This document shows, piece by piece, positions 27,745-38,220 of a stretch of DNA of 64,000 nt. The DNA comes from Diplonema papillatum. Taxonomy: Eukaryota > Euglenozoa > Diplonemea > Diplonemida > Diplonemidae. The stretch lies in the NCBI GenBank assembly GCA_030068145.1, contig JAPJBO010000095.1, positions 342,994-406,993 of the forward strand, read 5' to 3'. The notes below the pieces were generated by a model, which did not search any database, had not been told where the DNA came from, and saw nothing but the letters and a program-made list of their open reading frames with translations. A program made the position numbers and the translations under genes. Each line of letters opens with the position of its first letter. Positions within the stretch are counted from its first letter, which is position 1.

Positions 27745-28035
27745 CGGGGACGCCGGCGCATTCTACCGCCGACGCCGCAACTCCGGGCCAGCATCCCCGC
27801 CAAGCGAACGCCACCCAGCGCACGAACCGATGCGAACGCGAAGAAACGAGCGAGGAGTCATCCAACGATGGCTCCGGCCAGGAGGCTACAACGACACCCA
27901 CTCGTAGGCCGCCGCCGCGGCGGCGGAACAGACGCGTTCTATCTGCTGTAACGTAGACACGGTGCGTGCATGGAGTGTGCGTTGCTCAGGGTAGTCGAAG
28001 GCCTGACAATCACACTAAATGCAACAAAATTACAC
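27745..28035 (-). repeat. Repeat M, inverted copy
   Basis: The minus strand reads GTGATTGTCAGGCCTTCGAC and GCGGCCTACGAGTGGGTG, matching 23578-23745; it belongs to the RNase H retroelement family. Confidence 0.8.
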
Positions 28036-28182
28036 CTGCTGTGAGGAGGTATTACCACGACGGGAGCTGGGCGCCCCCGCTCATCACATCCAGTGTGTCT
28101 TTCCGCCCGACCAGCTTACCCCCTGCAGGCCGGGCTGCTGGGGAACCCTGCACACGAATCGTGTTGAGAAGCCGGTATTTTT

Positions 28183-28480
28183 TGAGTCTCCGGTTGACTT
28201 GAGGCGAAGGGCGGAGTCCTTTTTTAGCGCTATTTTTTGTGGGTTGTTTTCAAAATTCTTTTTTAGAGTTAAAGTTCGCTTGAAATTCCGGGGTTTTAGG
28301 GTCTCCGTGTGACCGTTCATGAATGGGTTCTCTTAGAGCAAGAAAGGGCTATGTGGTTACGGGTTGTATATTTAGTGCACGCTTTCGTTATGGGTTATGG
28401 CTAGCCATGTCCGGGACTGTTTGTGACCGACACCAAGTACTTTCCTTCGTGGAGTGTAGTCTTGGGCCCCCCACGTTCTA
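28183..28480 (+). repeat. Repeat F, copies in series
   Basis: A core GAGTCTCCGGTTGAC (28183) is followed by GTTCGCTTGAAATTCCGG (28272), GGGTCTCCGTGTGACC, GGTTATGGCTAGCCATG and CTTGGGCCCCCCACG. Close to 51270-51440 (shared GGTTCTCTTAGAGCAAGAAA). Confidence 0.75.
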
Positions 28481-28555
28481 CTACTACCTTTTTGTTTGCC
28501 GGTGTTGTGAAGCCTCCTGGGTGACCTCCTTTTTTGTGTGGGGGGGTTTTTTTTT

Positions 28556-28780
28556 GTATAAGCACCTGCTAAGGTCCTGCTTTGTAGGAAATGCTGAGAA
28601 GACTGCCAGTTGCGATAGATCAAAGGAGGTAAATGTGCTGTAGCCCACACGAAACACAGGTAAATCTGGGTTTAGTGGCGGGCGTAAGCGTTCAACAAAA
28701 AAGACCCACTTTGTAGTTGTATTGTTTTCTCCCCCTCTAGCCTCCTTCGAAATGAGCACAAGGCAGTCCCTCGAGTATTT
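28556..28780 (-). repeat. SINE-A, inverted
   Basis: A T-run then GTATAAGCACCTGC, GGGCGTAAGCGTTCAAC, CCCCCTCTAGCCTCC and CTCGAGTATTT: a full minus-strand copy with its A-tail toward lower coordinates. Confidence 0.85.
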
Positions 28781-28806
28781 TTTTCAGACGGTTCCTTCGT
28801 TCTTTT

Positions 28807-28990
28807 TTTAGAGTGAAAGTTCGCTTGAAACTCCGGGGTTTTAAAGTCTCCGGGTGACCTTCGTCGTTAAGGGAAGATATTCTTTGTGCTCTGAGTGTCG
28901 TAGGAGTGGTGGTTACACGAGGTAAGAGGATCGGTGGGTACCTTGGTCGTTGGTCATTGGTGGTTTCGGCCATTGTCCACATACCTTACT
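28807..28990 (+). repeat. Repeat F core plus flank (pair of 2899-3085)
   Basis: GTTCGCTTGAAACTCCGG, GTCTCCGGGTGACC, then TGAGTGTCGTAGGAGTGG and GGCCATTGTCCACATACC. Confidence 0.8.
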
Positions 28991-29203
28991 TACGGTAGGC
29001 CCTCCTCAGTATGGTGCCGCAGTAGGTGACTGTCTTTTTTTGTTATTGTTTTGTTTGCCATTCGTAAGAAACGTAGTGTGTCGCGGTTTCTGGAAGAAGA
29101 CATTCCCTTTGTTTTTGGGAGAGCGGGGGTGTCCTCTTCTGAAAGGTTTGCTTGGCGCCGTTAGGGTGGCGGTCTTGTATTGATTGGTGATCTATCGTCC
29201 GTC

Positions 29204-29975
29204 TCTTGAGCACAGATTGCTGCTTTGGTACGTGCTGTTCCTTTCTTGGAAGCGTGTGTGGAAAAGAGTGCGACACTCATTTGCGTGAAAAATCAGCCCC
29301 ACGAACGCAACACGGCGGTGATGGAACGTGGGCCTTGTGTCAGGAACTAACCGGAAAGATGCTGACCATCGGAGAAGATGTCCAAAGGCGATGTAACACC
29401 GACACAGACGCATGAGCCGAGTATAGCCTGTCCGGAACCTCCCAGGGCAGAGGGAACCTTTTTCGGCGGTGCAGGAACAGAGCTCGCGCAAGTATCCGGT
29501 GAAACCCTCGTCAATACCCCCCAAACGGCTCACGCATTGCACGTTTACGGGCGCTAGCGCCTGCAAGTGCCATGCAGGTTGCCGCCGTATCTTGAGCATA
29601 GATTTCTGCTGGTACGTGCTGTTGCTTTCTTGGAAGCGTGGTGGAAAAGAGTGCGACACTCATTTGCTTGAAAATGAGTCCCCACGAACGCAACACGGCG
29701 GTGATGGAACGTGGGCCTTGTGTCAGGAGCTGACCGGGACGATGCGGACCATCGAAGAAGAAGTCCGAAGACGATGTAACACCGACACAGACGCACAAGC
29801 CGAGAATGGCCTGTCCGGAACTTCTCAAAGCAGAGGGGACCTTCGGTGGTGAAGTAACAGAGTTCGCTCGAGTGTCCGGTGAACCCCTCGTCAATACCTT
29901 TCAAACGGCTCACGCATTGCGCATTGACGGGCGCTTGCGCCTGGTGGAGCAAGCATGTCGCACTCGCCGTATCTG
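29204..29975 (+). repeat. Tandem duplication, unit about 387 bp
   Basis: Copy 1 is 29204-29590, copy 2 29591-29975, both starting CTTGAGCA and ending GCCGTATC. The copies differ by about 15 percent with small indels. Short open frames (HGGDGTWALCQELTG in one frame, TAHALRI in another) occur in both but neither is intact through the unit. Confidence 0.85.
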
Positions 29976-30100
29976 GAAGGTGAGACGAGAGGCACCGATT
30001 CTATTGATTTATCAGGGGAATTCTACTAGGTAAGACAAACGACCCTTAGGACACCTCGGTGCGCACTCGGATCGCGGGGGAAAATTTTCTTGTGGGAGGG

Positions 30101-30580
30101 AAAAAATACTCGAGGGGCTGCCTTGTGCTTACTTCGAAGGAGGCTAGAGGGGGAGAAATGTGAGAACGGGTTTTTGCCTAGAGGCTTTTCGTGTTATTTT
30201 GCAAATGCTTTGAGCTATCTTCGTGTCTGTGCTTTCAGTCGTCTTCTTAACCATGGTTAAGTGCGCAAATGGTGTCAGCCGAAGCTGGTAAAGCTTCGGC
30301 GCCGCCCACGTTATGTTTGTTTAGCATTGAGTTCTTTTAAGTACATGAACCACATGGATTAGCATGCACTGTTTAGCAGCGGCTGCCAAACATCCCGGGA
30401 CACCGCGCAAGGTGGGAAACAAGACAACCACAAAATGGGTCTTTTTTGTTGAACGCTTACGCCCGCCACTAAACCCAGATTCACCTGTGTTTCGTGTGGG
30501 CTACAGCACATTTACCTCCTTTGATCTTTTGCAGCTGGCAGCCTCCTCAAGTATTTCCTACAAAGCAGGTGCTTATACAC
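30101..30580 (+). repeat. SINE-A with repeat G between head and tail
   Basis: SINE-A head 30101-30157 (AAATACTCGAGGGGCTGCC), repeat G 30158-30411 (GGGTTTTTGCCTAGAGGCTT to GGACACCGCGCAAGG), then SINE-A tail 30418-30580 (AACCACAAAATGGGTC to GCAGGTGCTTATACAC). Either G inserted into A or a G-A chimera landed beside an A head. Confidence 0.75.
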
Positions 30581-30664
30581 AAAAAATACACGAACGCAAT
30601 AAGAACCCAAAAGTATTGTGAGCAACGATTGCGGGAAGACGGAAAGCCCCGAACGTACGCTCTG

Positions 30665-30895
30665 GTTGTCGCAAGTAGTAGTAGTAGTAGTATGTGTCAT
30701 CCTACTCCGGGAACAAGTCAGGGAGAAGAACGGAGCAATCTTTACAAACGAACGAGTGACATAAGGTGGCCGCTTGAGCGGCGCCAATCCGAGCGCACAC
30801 AGCAGCAGTGACGCGTCGGCAGTATTTGCACTTCAGGATGGGGCTGCCGTCATGAGCGTCGACGGCTAGCGAGTGTCGGCAGGTAGTTGTCGCAA
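30665..30895 (-). pseudogene. LINE 3' end, 5'-truncated copy
   Basis: The minus strand encodes CRHSLAVDAHDGSPILKCKY then CRRVTAAVCARIG and CHSFVCKDCSVLLPDLF, a Cys-rich C-terminal module, and stops just before a (TAC)n tract (30676-30692). The same module and tail lie at 55383-55680. Only the 3' end was copied, as in normal LINE truncation. Confidence 0.8.
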
Positions 30896-31007
30896 ACAAA
30901 AAGAAAAAGGAACCCCCCGGAAATGAAAAAGAGATGCGTGATTATTTTATTTTATTTTGAAGGGGACCCACCAAGGGGCAAGGGCATTAGCTTCGTTTCT
31001 TTTCAGA

Positions 31008-31092
31008 CTTACAGATTCCGTCCCCGGTGCTACTTTTCTACAATCCGATGTACAGATTCCGTCCCCTATGCATGTACAGATTCTGATCCATA
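31008..31092 (+). repeat. Three spaced ACAGATTCCGTCCCC words
   Basis: TACAGATTCCGTCCCC occurs at 31009, 31049 and, decayed, 31077, with CTACTTTTCTACAA between. A short degenerate tandem repeat. Confidence 0.65.
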
Positions 31093-31339
31093 ATGGTATG
31101 CTTCTACAATTTCCCCTCAGGAATCCCTGAAGAACTGGCACGGGATCAACCTGATAGACCGTGTGCAACGTGGTGCACTGTTGGAATTCAATCACGGGTA
31201 ACCCATGGGGCGGAGTATAGCCCAAGTCGCCAGCATCCGCACGTCGCAGCTGATGGTCCTGCCGGCTGCTCGTGGTGACCACGCGCTGATCTAAACTGCA
31301 GCCTCATTTGGTTAAGGCTCCCTGCTTCACAACCCATGT

Positions 31340-31440
31340 GCTGCTGGTTGCGCAACGTGGTGCACTGTGATAGACAGCGGCAGGCAACTCGAGCGGCAGA
31401 CAACTCGATGCAGTTCCAGGGGCTAGAGCTGAACCGGCGT
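31340..31440 (+). repeat. Repeat J copy
   Basis: GTGCACTGTGATAGACAGCG, GCAGGCAACTCGA, GATGCAGTTCCAGGGGCTAG. Confidence 0.65.
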
Positions 31441-32099
31441 AGCTGCAGGCTGGCTTTGAGGCTGCATGGGAGAGCGTTTTGGTTTTCGAATTCCAGATGC
31501 AAGGACTACCACCCTTTTGCTGCGAATCCCTAAAGCCGTTTGAGGTTGCGCGACGCAACCGCCTGCTTCGGGCCAAACTCCCCTCGCACATGAAAATATG
31601 ACATAGAGTGGGATCTAGTGTCAAGTAGAGGCAAATATCAGGCAGCATAAACGTAGTATTTATATGTACTGCAGAGGGTATAGTGGTGCCAGGAAGTGTG
31701 TTGTGGAGCACCGCGTAGACGCGAGCTGGTGCTGGAAGGTACACCTACAGGATGGCCTGAAGGGTCACGAACTGTGGGGCTGGCGCGGGGGTCCTCACAA
31801 TGCACTGCAGGCTCCGGTGTTTTGAAGCTAGCCCAAGCCCACGCGGGGGGCGCCAAAGAAATGCTCGGCCGCACCTTTCTCGTTCTTTTTGTTTGCGTTG
31901 TCCAAAATTGAGCAGAATTGCTTTACCCTAGGTCGCGGGGGTTCAAGGCTTCAAGGCACTTAGAGATCGGGGAAAGGGGGACGCAACCATCCACGCTCAA
32001 CGATGGATGCTCTATCGGATTCGAGTGTTTTCCATTAACAAGCAGGCGCACAGAGAAGAGAAGCTTCCGTCCAAGCGCACCGCCGCAACCAAGGAAGAG
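31441..32099. other. Gene-free region
   Basis: Nothing beyond short unsupported frames. Confidence 0.4.
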
Positions 32100-32530
32100 G
32101 TGTGAAAACGGGTTTTTGCCTAGAGGCTTTCGTGTTATTTTGCAAATGCTTTGAGATATCTTTGTATCTGTGCTTTCAGTCGTCTTCTTAACCATGGTTA
32201 AGTGCGCAAATGGTGTCAGCCGAAGCTGGTAAAAGTCCGCTCACGTTATGTTTGTTTAGCATTGAGTTCTTTTAAGTACATGAACCACATGGATTAGCAT
32301 GCACTGTCTTGAAAGTCAGGTTTGTCGGATGACGTCGTCACCTGCCATTGCGTCGTCAAGATCGAGTATTTGTGGAGCTAGCGGGGTTTGGCTTTCTTGC
32401 GATTCCAAAGACTGAGTCGGCGAGTACGTTATGTTTGTTTAGCATTGAGTTCTTTTAAGTACATGAACCACATGGATTAGCATGCACTGTTTAGCAGCGG
32501 CTGCCAAACATCCCGTGACACCGCGCAAGG
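32100..32530 (+). repeat. Repeat G, two copies
   Basis: 32100-32305: GGGTTTTTGCCTAGAGGCTT, AACCATGGTTAAGTGCGC, TTAGCATTGAGTTC. 32436-32530: TTAGCATTGAGTTC to GTGACACCGCGCAAGG. Between them is 130 bp of unrelated sequence. Confidence 0.8.
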
Positions 32531-32569
32531 GTTTGGTGTCCATCACAACACTTTCAGTACGGGAGGACA

Positions 32570-32870
32570 AGGTGCCCTGTGAACGAAGTGCTCTCTGAGG
32601 ACTGGATGCTCTCGAGGTCACATGTGTTCTCTGAGGACGAACGTTCTCTGCGGGCAATCTGCCCTTTTTGAACGTCGCGCTCTCTGAGGAATATGCTCTC
32701 CAGGGCAAATGAGCTCTCTGAGGACAATGCAGGACAAGGTTCTCTATTGAGGGCAAAGTCCTCTTTGAGGACTAAAGCTCTCGAGGGCAAATGTGCTCGC
32801 TGAAGACGCGAATGAGAACAATGTGCACTGAGAATGATGATCTCTGAATACGAAGTGCTCTCTGCCTTTC
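32570..32870 (+). repeat. Degenerate CTCTCTGAGGAC minisatellite
   Basis: The word CTCTCTGAGGAC (or CTCTCGAGGGC) recurs about 13 times at 20-32 bp spacing with heavy decay. An old array. Confidence 0.8.
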
Positions 32871-33182
32871 GACGATGACTTGGCTGGGCGAATGACGAGC
32901 TTGCCACACACAGACACACGCACACACACATACACGATGGGCTATATTCCGCGCAGGGATTACCCACAACTGTGATTTACCACACATACACGCAACGTGA
33001 TAGAAGCCGGGAAAAGAGCAGGGCGCGGTTCGAGAATTTCACGTACTGCTGATACAGAACAGATCGAGGAGGGAATAAAATGAAGTGGGCAGGTGTGCGT
33101 ACGGCCCACAGGCGCACACAGGCTGAGGCGATGAATCGACGCGGGGAAGTGCGCACAAACACAGCGCCATATTCATCTTCGA

Positions 33183-33400
33183 GAGCATTTCCTGAGTTGG
33201 GGCTTGCACTGATAAACGAAGCAACGGACGAACAGCATCAACTGACCAAAGGTGATGAAAATGACAAGGCAAAAGTTTCTTGTTCTTCGCGTGCAAGGTA
33301 TAAACCTCTCTGGGGGGGGTTTCCTGTACTAGCACTTTTTCATTGGCTTCGTTTTCTCTTTCGTGTGCAACCGTTGTTCCGGAAATGTTCCCGTCAGTAC
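33183..33400 (+). mobile_element. Short TIR element (AACATTTCCGG family)
   Basis: It matches 40807-41030 along its length (GCAACGGACGA, GGTGATGAAAATGAC/GATGATGATGCGAAG, GGTATAAACCTCT, GCACTTT, TTGTTCCGGAAATGTTC). The ends GAGCATTTCC and GGAAATGTTC are inverted repeats. An isolated right end is at 58506-58533, an isolated left end at 57659-57690. Non-coding. Confidence 0.6.
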
Positions 33401-33437
33401 ATGGATCGATGGACTATTAAAAAATTAGTATCATACT

Positions 33438-33560
33438 ATGGCGCTTTCTTTTGTTTGTGCGCACTAGCGGAACTCACCTGCTTTGGTAAGTTTCATGTAG
33501 TACGCTGCCAGCTACTAATTATTAGTACCAACAATGCATTGTTAACACAAAAAATAAGAC
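33438..33560 (+). repeat. Repeat shared with 37403-37540
   Basis: GGCGCTTTCTTTTGTTTGTG, CCTGCTTTGGTAAGTTTCATG, TTAGTACCAACA, CATTGTTAACA in the same order in both. Confidence 0.75.
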
Positions 33561-34202
33561 GCGTCACTGGCTAACCACGGTTGAAACCGGAAAATGATGA
33601 GGGGAGGGAATTGTTTTTCGTTGAACGCATTTTCGTTTCGCAGGCACGCAGCGGGTCTCGGCTCTGGCACGGGTGGGTGCTGGCACCGACGGAACAGAAA
33701 GAAGTGTGTACGTTTCTGCTGCATTATGTTACTCGTGAGAATCTGACCACCTGTACTCCGTGTTCGCGCTAAAGGAAACAAGCGGCTGATTTCAGCACAA
33801 AAAAAAATCTTGAGAAACTGACCGGCTGCTAATTAGCCGGATTTTGGAAGGTCTGCCGACAACACTCTTACCGGTGCATCAAGCTGATTGAGCGGCATAG
33901 CCAAAGCCTACACTGTTGAAAATCGGCTGAGTTTGTGCGAGTGTGCCGGTAAAAAAGGGCTTGAAATGTAATCAGCCGGCAAGCCGGCTGATCGCGCGCA
34001 CACTGGATGTACTATTTAAAAATAAACGGGCGCGTCACTGGCCAACCACGGTTGCAACCGGAAATGATGAGGAAAGGGAATCGACTTTCGTTGAACTCTT
34101 TGCCCTTGGACGTTTGTTTCATGGTACGGGGCAAGGAAACGCCGTGGATGGCCCATGACGCGTTCTCATTTCCTCCAACATTGCATGTTGAATTGTTCGG
34201 TC
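33561..34202 (+). repeat. SINE-E copies and GCCGGC palindrome
   Basis: Two SINE-E relatives (about 33560-33775 and 34030-34200) share CGCGTCACTGGC, AACCACGGTTG, GAAATGATGAGG and TTTCGTTGAAC. Between them 33971-33992 is a perfect palindrome, ATCAGCCGGC-AA-GCCGGCTGAT, in a stretch rich in AGCCGG words. Confidence 0.65.
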
Positions 34203-34410
34203 AAAAATACTCGATGGACTGCCTTGTGCTCATTTCGAAGGAGGCTAGAGGGGGAGAAAACAATACAACTACAAAGTGGGTCTTTTTTGTTGCCCGCCAC
34301 TAAGCCCAGATTTACCTGTGTTTCGTGTGGGCTACAGCACATTTACCTCCTTTGATCTATCGCAACTGGCAGTCTTCTCAGCATTTCCTACAAAGCAGGT
34401 GCTTGTACAA
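34203..34410 (+). repeat. SINE-A, with small deletion
   Basis: Full head, but GAACGCTTAC is missing from the middle (TTTTTTGTTGCCCGCCACT). Tail GCAGGTGCTTGTACAAAAAG. Confidence 0.85.
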
Positions 34411-34751
34411 AAAGAAAAACTCCGCGTGTGTTGAGAAACCTGCGTTTTCGTGCTGCCACCTTTGTAAGCAGCATGCACGTGCACTCAGGGTGGCGGCGAT
34501 TATCTCCTGACATCCAGCGAAATGCAATTATTTTGTTGGCGACTGTCTGTTGCGCCAGGACTTTGCACCTTCATCGCTGGGTGTGTACAACCAGCACTGT
34601 GCCCACAACTTTCCCACAAAGTGGTCAGAACAGCCACAACATTTACCCACGGTGCATCGTGGTTATCCTAACAACTAACAAGCTTAGCGCGTAAGTGGTA
34701 AGTAAGACCCCCAACGTTCCTGATGAAACTGCTCACATCCACTCGCCTACA

Positions 34752-34842
34752 TCAAGGCATCTAAAGGTCAGTCTCCCCAGAAAAGTTGGCCCACATCAAG
34801 GTTTCTGAAGGCCAGTTCCTCCAGAACAATTGGCCCAGAGTG
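34752..34842 (+). repeat. Two tandem 45-bp units
   Basis: ACATCAAGGCATCTAAAGGT and ACATCAAGGTTTCTGAAGGC each precede CCAGAA and TTGGCCCA. Confidence 0.8.
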
Positions 34843-34959
34843 CAGCGCACCGTGGGTGAGTGAGCAATCACTTACTTACACACTGTCGGTTTTGGGTCCA
34901 GTGACTCTTCTCCGAAGGGTCCAGGATCCCCCCTGCCCGTACGGACGGATAGAGTGGGG

Positions 34960-35170
34960 AAAATACTCGAGGGGCTGCCTTATGCTTACTTCGAAGGAGG
35001 CTAGAGGGGGAGAAACAATAGGACTACAAAGTGGGTATTTTTAGTTGAACGCTTACGCCCGCCACTGAACCCAGATTCACCTGTGTTTCGTGTGGGCTAC
35101 AGCACATTTGCCTCCTTTGATCTTTTGCAGCTGGCAGCCTCCTCAAGTATTTCCTGCAAAGCAGGTGCGT
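34960..35170 (+). repeat. SINE-A, near full length
   Basis: Head AAAATACTCGAGGGGCTGCC, tail GCAGGTGCGTATTTGTTTG. Confidence 0.85.
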
Positions 35171-35297
35171 ATTTGTTTGTGCGTGCCGGGGGAGGATTAG
35201 CCTGTTAGTGAGTGACAGTGAGTGAATATGATCGGTAGGCTAATCTTCTCCCAAACACGCTGCCAGCGTTCTCTTTCGTGTTTACAATCAATAGTTA

Positions 35298-35611
35298 CCT
35301 ACCCCCCCCCCCCCCCCCCCCCCCCGTGTTTAAGATCGCGTTTTTCCGTGTTTAAGATCGCCCCCAAAAAAAAACCGATCTTTTACACGGGGGGACGATC
35401 TTAAACACAGGAGGGGACAAAAAACACCCCAAAAAAAAATTGCCGCTGCGCGGGGCCCTGAACCCCCCCCCCACAGTAAAAACGCCCAAAAACAAAACTT
35501 TCCCGCTGCGCGGGACCCCACCCCCGTGTATAAGATCGCCCTCATTTCTCAAAAAAAACCGATCTTATACACGGGGGGGAGGGCGCGATCTTAAACACGG
35601 GGGGTGGTAGG
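35298..35611. mobile_element. TA-flanked palindromic element, 314 bp
   Basis: Second copy of the 13.8-kb element: same ends, same CGTGTTTAAGATCG words, same interior CCGCTGCGCGGGGCCCTGAA. TA lies outside each end (35296-35297, 35612-35613). A C-tract of about 25 (35301-35325) has expanded just inside the left end. Confidence 0.85.
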
Positions 35612-36300
35612 TATTACGAAAAAAAAACTTAGTTTGGTGTTTGTACAGAATCCTGACCGAACCCTGCCTCTCATGGATTTCAATCAGTGTTCCACAGCAG
35701 ACGGGCGGCTCACCGGAAAAACGGATGTTCCCCGGGACCCCCTAAGCCCCCTAGATCCTCAAGCGAACCTTCACTCTATAAAAAGTTGGGAGGCCCAAGG
35801 AAACTCCCCGAACCTGGTGAGATCTTGGCGTCACACGTTTGTTGTGAACCCGGCTCGCCAAAGCAAGAAATCAACGTGTACACGAAAGAAGCCCTGCATG
35901 CCCCCCCTAAACCCACCCAGTACGTATATCGCTTTAGAGAACCCATTCGACGAAGGTCACCGGAGACTCTAAAATCCGGGATTCTCAAGCGAACTATAAC
36001 TCTATAAAAACGGATCTGGCGCTTCCTTTGTTTGTGCGCACTTCCTTCAAACCTGTTTTGTTCATCTAACGGGAGTGAGGATAGTAAGCTGCCATCGATC
36101 TGTTTTTGTTCTTGACAAATTGCATTTGTTAGACACAAAAAGTACGGCTGGGATGGTATCCCAATCTACGGTCTGTAGGTCCATTTGTTCTAGGGTAGGC
36201 ACAGCCGGCATATTTTTTGTTTGTGCGTACGTGTGTAAACCCTGTTCTGAGTGATTTAGCACAGCACGCTGCCATCCGACACTTTTTGATACAAGCAAGC
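35612..36300. other. Gene-free region with inverted repeat F core
   Basis: 35958-35997 reads GGTCACCGGAGACTCT then AAAATCCGGG and CAAGCGAAC, the inverted F core; a weaker one is at 35739-35790. The block 36205-36320 (ACAGCACGCTGCCATCCGAC) recurs at 37935-38045. Confidence 0.6.
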
Positions 36301-36940
36301 TAGTTACCATAAAAAAGTCTTAGTTTAGTTGAACTCTCGGCTTCCCCGTACGGAGTTCGGCTCAAGACTTTTGGCTTGATTAGCTTTCTGTGCACAGGCG
36401 GCGAGCTACATGGCATGTGCTCAGCCAAGAGCTGTTCCAAACTCGTGATACAAGCACCGTCACGCACGGGGAAGATTTCCTCCTCTGTGTGTGTGTGTGT
36501 GTGTGTGGGTGTTGAAGTAAATGGCTTTAAGTATAGCCCAGTTATCGCTGTCACCTATATGCTTTGAGTTTCCGACACGCTGCTTTTGGTTCCTGCGACT
36601 CCTCTCCGAAGGGTGGGTGGGGCGGGGATCCTACGGGGGACGGATAGAGCGTGTTAGGTCGTCAGCTTCTTCACCATGTCAGCTGGGTTTTCGGCCCCTG
36701 TGCAACAGCTGAGTGTCTTTAGACAGGCGGCACATCTCACCCGAGGATGCTAACCCTCTCGTGTGCGATGAGATTTGGCCTGACTAGCTGTTCCCAACTC
36801 CTGGTGCAAGCACCCGTCATGGTCGGCAGTCGCGCCACCTGGGTCACAGTTTTGAGTCCTGTTCCGAGACTCGCTTGCACGGGGAAGTGGCGCGAATCAC
36901 TTGTCGCCCAGCATTCTGCAATGCTGACGACTGCTACCCC
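36301..36940. other. Gene-free region
   Basis: A short (GT)n at 36487-36510 and a block 36590-36645 (CTCTCCGAAGGGT, ACGGATAGAG) also present at 34907-34960. No gene. Confidence 0.45.
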
Positions 36941-37275
<335 letters not shown>

Positions 37276-37402
37276 CTGCGTGTGTGAGTGGGCGGATATG
37301 AAGAGTGGAATGCGGGTCGTTTGTCCCCGTGGAGATACTTCAATCTCTGAAAACACACACGACGAAGGCAACGCGCACCGCGAGGCGGAACACATACGTT
37401 GC

Positions 37403-37540
37403 GGCGCTTTCTTTTTTGGAGTGCTTTTTTTTTTGTTTGTGAGCACCAGCAGAACTCGCCTGCTTTGGTAAGTTGCATGCGGTACACTGGCCAACAACGA
37501 ATTTTTAGTACCAACACGGCATTGTTAACAGAAAAAGAAG
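37403..37540 (+). repeat. Repeat shared with 33438-33560
   Basis: See 33438-33560; this copy keeps CCTGCTTTGGTAAGTTGCATG. Confidence 0.75.
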
Positions 37541-37599
37541 AGGAAGGAAGAGGCCCGTTCTGGAAGGGGCAAGAGTGTAAACGGTAAACGGCAGCAGCG

Positions 37600-37746
37600 T
37601 GCAAAGCTTGAGTCGAAGCTGGCGCGGCGGTGGCACAACCCCGTCCGCTTTGCCCTGCGGTTGACCGTGTCTACGGGCTCGTGTTTCAGCGCGAGCGCTG
37701 GGCCCCAAGGTACGTCGCGCCTTGGTGCTTTGATTTGGGAAATCGG
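37600..37746 (-). repeat. Dispersed repeat R1, old diverged copy
   Basis: The minus strand shares ACCTTGGGGC, AGCGCTCGCGCTGAA, GGACGGGGTTGTG and GACTCAAGCTTTGCA with R1 but with many substitutions. Confidence 0.75.
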
Positions 37747-37854
37747 CGGTCACGGGAGGCTCTGCAGTAGCACCGGTACACGTAAAGCGCGTTTGCAGGC
37801 CTTCCGTGACACACTTGTGCTCGCAAGAGAAGGGAAAGTGTCGCTGCTCACCAG

Positions 37855-38140
37855 CGCTTACGCTCCGTTTTCGGTCTCAGAGAAAATACGTGTGGTCCAC
37901 ATGTGGGCGCTAAGGTTCGAGGGAATCCCCCTATGTGCGGGGTTTGTTTGTGCGTACGTGTGTAAACCCTTTTTTGAGTGATTTAACACAGCACGCTGCC
38001 ATCCGACACTTTTTGATATGGACAAGCAAACTTGTTACCATGAAAAAAGAGTCTCACTACCTGGACTTGTGGGCCCAGACTCCCCTGCATGTGGACCCCA
38101 CCTGTGGCAAGCACATGTGGGCAGTGCTCCCGCTAACGAA
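37855..38140 (+). repeat. Interior fragments of the 24.8-kb TIR element
   Basis: 37855-37935 (CTTACGCTCCGTTTTCGGTC, CCACATGTGGGCGCT) and 38055-38140 (CTGGACTTGTGGGC, GGCAAGCACATGTGG) correspond to 24930-25010 and 25050-25145. Between them lies the block shared with 36205-36320. Confidence 0.75.
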
Positions 38141-38182
38141 AACGTGCGAGGAATTCCTCAAAAAAAAGAGGCTAAAAAAAAG

Positions 38183-38218
38183 AAGGTGAGGAATTCCTCC
38201 TGAGGAATTCCTCACCTT
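38183..38218. repeat. Perfect 17-bp palindrome
   Basis: AAGGTGAGGAATTCCTC, a 2-base spacer CT, GAGGAATTCCTCACCTT. A third GAGGAATTCCTC lies at 38149-38160. Confidence 0.9.
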
Positions 38219-38220
38219 TT

